A program made the translations under genes and the position numbers. Positions 39,940 through 41,483 of a stretch of 41,483 nt of DNA are shown here, piece after piece; within the stretch, counting starts at the first letter, position 1, and each line of letters begins with the position of its first letter. Origin of the DNA: an uncultured Bacteroidia bacterium (GTDB taxonomy: Bacteria > Bacteroidota > Bacteroidia > Bacteroidales > UBA932); NCBI GenBank assembly GCA_902778855.1, contig CACYZM010000026.1:1-41483 (forward strand), in the 5' to 3' direction. Under the pieces are notes generated by a model. The model saw only the letters and a program-made list of their open reading frames with translations, ran no database searches and had not been told where the DNA came from.

Positions 39940-40109
39940 CTATACTTCTCCCGAAGCACCGCCTTAGTCTCTTCATCCTGATGTGTGAAATAGGCCTTGA
40001 AGCCCGGGCAGAAATTGATGTGCCAGCGCCAGAAACGACCGACGACAGACTTGGGATTCTTGTCGTAGTGAGCCCGGAACTTGCAGGTCTCGCAGGGATA
40101 GCTTGCCAT
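39921..40109 (-). CDS. Small Cys/Trp protein (62 aa)
   Basis: From ATG 40109: MASYPCETCKFRAHYDKNPK, SVVGRFWRWHINFCPGFKAY, then a charged C-terminus ending SFTKYK. It has CETC plus a third Cys in NFCPG and a dense aromatic stretch (FWRWHINF), a pattern I associate with small conserved Bacteroidota proteins of unknown function. A possible metal site cannot be proved. The longer frame to 40205 is excluded by the promoter at 40134-40167, whose start point lies ~20 nt before ATG 40109. Confidence 0.7.
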   Translation of the reverse strand: MASYPCETCKFRAHYDKNPKSVVGRFWRWHINFCPGFKAYFTHQDEETKAVLREKYSFTKYK

Positions 40110-40133
40110 AGGGGTCGATTTGAAGGATTCGAT

Positions 40134-40167
40134 CAAAGATAGCATTATTTTTCGGCTTTTCGCCAAA
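40134..40167 (-). promoter_or_regulatory. Promoter of the 62-aa protein gene (TTTGG -21 bp- TATCTTTG)
   Basis: Minus strand: TTTGG (40163-40167) and TATCTTTG (40134-40141). It decides the start at ATG 40109. Confidence 0.65.
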
Positions 40168-40212
40168 GTGCGCACACCTAATCGGTCCCAGACAACGTAT
40201 TTCATCGACTGA

Positions 40213-40249
40213 CCGCGAGCACCCGCCTTGCAACGGCCACTGCTCGCGG
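40213..40249. other. Hairpin in the intergenic region
   Basis: CCGCGAGCA (40213-40221) pairs perfectly with TGCTCGCGG (40241-40249). No T run is next to it. Nothing else is recognisable between 40206 and 40371. Confidence 0.35.
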
Positions 40250-40371
40250 CCAGGCTGTGTCTGACGCGCCTGCCTCCTGTTTCTTAGTTTTCGGAAATCA
40301 TTTAATTGCCTTTTTGTCGGGCGAGTTCGAATGGTTTTTAGTTACTTAGCAGCACATTTTATATTCAAAGA

Positions 40372-40401
40372 TTTGACATAAATGTAAATTTTGTATATTT
40401 G
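40372..40401 (+). promoter_or_regulatory. Promoter (TTTG -18 bp- TATATTTG)
   Basis: TTTG 40372-40375 and TATATTTG 40394-40401. It reads into the 21-codon ORF and the antitoxin gene; the start point falls near ATG 40404. Confidence 0.65.
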
Positions 40402-40403
40402 CC

Positions 40404-40469
40404 ATGAAAATGCCAGGCTTTATGGATATGCCCTTGATTTACAAAAGTTTGACACCCTATACGAAGTAA
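40404..40469 (+). CDS. 21-aa ORF upstream of the antitoxin gene
   Basis: ATG 40404 opens MKMPGFMDMPLIYKSLTPYT and one further Lys before TAA 40469. It sits where a toxin gene would be expected, 15 nt before the antitoxin. It may be a leader peptide or the stub of a deleted toxin. There is no family evidence. Confidence 0.3.
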   Translation: MKMPGFMDMPLIYKSLTPYTK

Positions 40470-40484
40470 CATTGAAGCGGGAAT

Positions 40485-40748
40485 ATGAAGCGAAATGAAC
40501 TCTTTCGTGAGCAATTGGCGAAAGTCTCCCCTGCCATCAAGCTGGAGATTGACTGGTCGTGTGCAATCGTGGATAAAATCGATGCGATCCTGACAGAGAA
40601 AGGTATGACACAACGCGATCTGGCGAAGGCGATCGGGTGCAACGATACACAGATTACCCGATGGACAAGAGGATTCCCGAACTATACGCTTTCGTCGCTG
40701 GCAAAATTGTCTGAAGCACTCGGCGTACCGCTGATCCAGATACGTTAG
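40485..40748 (+). CDS. Orphan XRE-family antitoxin-like regulator
   Basis: 87 aa: an N-terminal helical part (MKRNELFREQLAKVSPAIKL) and a Cro/C1 helix-turn-helix (LTEKGMTQRDLAKAIGCNDT, QITRWTRGFPNYTLSSLAKL). It is of the HigA/antitoxin type. No toxin gene is adjacent; only the 21-aa ORF shares the promoter. It may act alone as a repressor of its own promoter. Confidence 0.85.
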   Translation: MKRNELFREQLAKVSPAIKLEIDWSCAIVDKIDAILTEKGMTQRDLAKAIGCNDTQITRWTRGFPNYTLSSLAKLSEALGVPLIQIR

Positions 40749-40749
40749 C

Positions 40750-40822
40750 GCACCTCCGGCCGGAGGAGGGTGCTCTCTCCGCTCAGTGGCTCCGGAATTG
40801 TTTCTTCCCTCCGGCGGGCTTT
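40750..40822. repeat. Hairpin plus remnant of structured repeat family A (A3)
   Basis: GCACCTCC-GGCC-GGAGG-ag-GGTGC (40750-40773) follows the antitoxin stop and could terminate it. From 40778, TCCGCTCAG is joined directly to the right end of family A (TCCGGAATTGTTTCTTCCC, then CCGGCGGGCTT), matching A2 at 39604-39634. The internal ~200 bp are missing. Confidence 0.55.
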
Positions 40823-40844
40823 GAGAGATTCTTGTAATTATAAC

Positions 40845-40874
40845 GGAAGGCTGCCCCAATGGAAGCAGCCTTCC
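40845..40874. terminator. Perfect 10-bp hairpin
   Basis: GGAAGGCTGC (40845-40854) pairs with GCAGCCTTCC (40865-40874). T-rich sequence follows only weakly on the minus side. It may terminate the minus-strand ORF at 40920-41063. Confidence 0.4.
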
Positions 40875-40919
40875 GGCCGGATGGCGACAGACCTCAGTTC
40901 ATCGAACTGATTAGTTGCA

Positions 40920-41063
40920 TTACGTCAGCTGACGGAAATGCGCCCTAACGAATTGACGTACGCCATGCCAAATCCTATAGTAGGCCTTGACAAAGACGCC
41001 CTTGGCCCGTCTGCCTTGCAGACTGATGCCGAAGGATAATTGAGCGTTCACCTTAATATTCAT
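40920..41063 (-). CDS. Possible 47-aa basic protein
   Basis: ATG 41063 opens MNIKVNAQLSFGISLQGRRA, then KGVFVKAYYRIWHGVRQFVR and AHFRQLT. Basic, no signal, no known motif. No convincing promoter is seen, but a hairpin lies downstream. It sits between the two copies of the duplicated sRNA module; it could be chance. Confidence 0.3.
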   Translation of the reverse strand: MNIKVNAQLSFGISLQGRRAKGVFVKAYYRIWHGVRQFVRAHFRQLT

Positions 41064-41136
41064 TGTTAATCAGGAAATAGTTGAGAAGACTATCCATTGG
41101 ATCGGAATGAAGAACTAGCACATCCGGCTATCATCT

Positions 41137-41218
41137 CAAAAAAAGAGCATTACCCTGAAATTCAGAATAATGCTCTAAATAAGGTGTTCGCTCTTTCTCA
41201 AGGAGCTCCCGATTAACA
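41137..41218 (-). ncRNA. Candidate small RNA, copy 2 of the duplicated module
   Basis: Same layout as 39652-39727. The conserved 5' part (TGTTAATCGGGAGCTC, TTGAGAAAGAGC) is followed by a variable linker. The terminator arms AGAGCATTA (41144-41152) and TAATGCTCT (41168-41176) are conserved, with a seven-base T run (41138-41144 on the complement). Confidence 0.6.
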
Positions 41219-41223
41219 TACTA

Positions 41224-41255
41224 CAAATATAATATGCAAATCAGCTAAATCCAAA
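41224..41255 (-). promoter_or_regulatory. Promoter of small RNA copy 2 (TTTGG -19 bp- TATATTTG)
   Basis: Minus strand: TTTGG (41251-41255) and TATATTTG (41224-41231), 19 bp apart, as in copy 1. Confidence 0.7.
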
Positions 41256-41274
41256 TGAATCTCAATAAAAATGA

Positions 41275-41483
41275 CTATTCTTCCCCTTTATCTTTCTTAC
41301 GATCCATGAAACCGATTGCCAGCGCAGCAATCAGTGCAATGGCAATAAAGAAATGCGCCAGTTTCTGAGCCCCGGCTTTGTCGGGGATAGTATCCCAAAA
41401 AGTGTGTCCAAATAGGTAAAAGAAAAAAGTCTGTAACTTTAAAGAGTGCAAAAAGAACCTGGTAAGTTCAACTTTAAAGAAAC
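41275..41483 (-). CDS. 3' end of an unidentified ORF (continues past the window)
   Basis: The frame is open from the window edge to TAG 41275-41277. It ends in FWDTIPDKAGAQKLAHFFIA and then IALIAALAIGFMDRKKDKGE-E, the counterpart of the frame at 39772-39939. Similarity to that copy stops at about 41385, where the sequence becomes AT-rich and may belong to an inserted element, so the upstream part may not be native. Confidence 0.3.
   Translation of the reverse strand, partial: FFKVELTRFFLHSLKLQTFFFYLFGHTFWDTIPDKAGAQKLAHFFIAIALIAALAIGFMDRKKDKGEE

Noticed and set aside
40107-40205. A 32-residue N-terminal extension of the 62-aa Cys/Trp protein
   Set aside because: The -7 box at 40134-40141 lies within it, so the transcript cannot include the upstream ATG.

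Overview
The window looks like part of a chromosome from a GC-rich member of the order Bacteroidales (Bacteroidota), probably gut or rumen. Three observations support this: promoters of the Bacteroidota type (TAnnTTTG at about -7, sometimes TTTG 18-21 bp upstream), starts without useful Shine-Dalgarno sequences, and typical Bacteroidota gene content (TlpA/DUF4369 thioredoxin-like lipoprotein, DUF4434, GIN-domain lipoprotein, ISAon1 and IS1595 fragments, AAA_14/DUF4143 ATPase). I saw no rRNA, tRNA or CRISPR array. Assignments come from reading motifs by eye, not from searches.

Layout. 1-3.6 kb: a thioredoxin-like lipoprotein (cut by the window edge), a membrane-anchored protein of unknown function, a 43-aa secreted ORF coupled to a CDF metal transporter, and a DUF1295 membrane enzyme. 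3.6-9.7 kb: a Nim-like flavoprotein, a two-barrel GH27 alpha-galactosidase, a multi-pass acyltransferase-like protein and a CE7-like esterase. 9.8-11.8 kb: a PlsC/GNAT pair that matches the glycine-lipid (GlsA/GlsB) acyltransferases. 11.8-15 kb: a gene-poor block with three structured intergenic repeats, two AT-rich genes and an ISAon1 remnant. 15-21.8 kb: a tight five-gene minus-strand operon (membrane-anchored protein, alpha/beta hydrolase, YARHG protein, M13 peptidase, class-C serine hydrolase). 21.9-24.6 kb: a Memo-AMMECR1 fusion with its radical SAM partner and a broken PhzF gene. 24.6-28.3 kb: a repeat, an IS1595 fragment, AT-rich orphan genes, a GIN-domain lipoprotein and a HigBA-type toxin-antitoxin pair. 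28.3-31.8 kb: a Tat-exported DUF4434 protein, a DUF418 membrane protein and a membrane-anchored metallophosphatase. 31.8-33.1 kb: a candidate small RNA, more structured repeats and a 39-aa membrane peptide. 33.1-39.3 kb: a lipoprotein, a 743-aa EF-hand membrane protein, an unknown protein, an ATPase with a double operator, and a YbjQ/UPF0145 protein. 39.3-41.5 kb: a large structured repeat, a duplicated promoter-sRNA-terminator module, a small Cys/Trp protein and an orphan antitoxin.

The most unusual content is between the genes. One repeat family (four copies: 11.8, 24.7, 32.3 and 32.8 kb) has two successive hairpins built from the same arm sequence. The arm sequence differs almost completely between copies, while at least two copies share loops and spacer. 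A second family (12.2 and 39.4 kb, plus a remnant at 40.8 kb) is a ~260-bp multi-stem fold in which the copies differ by compensatory base changes. Both patterns suggest structure under selection. Near the window end, a ~75-80-nt RNA with its own promoter and terminator is duplicated together with the 3' end of an unidentified upstream frame.
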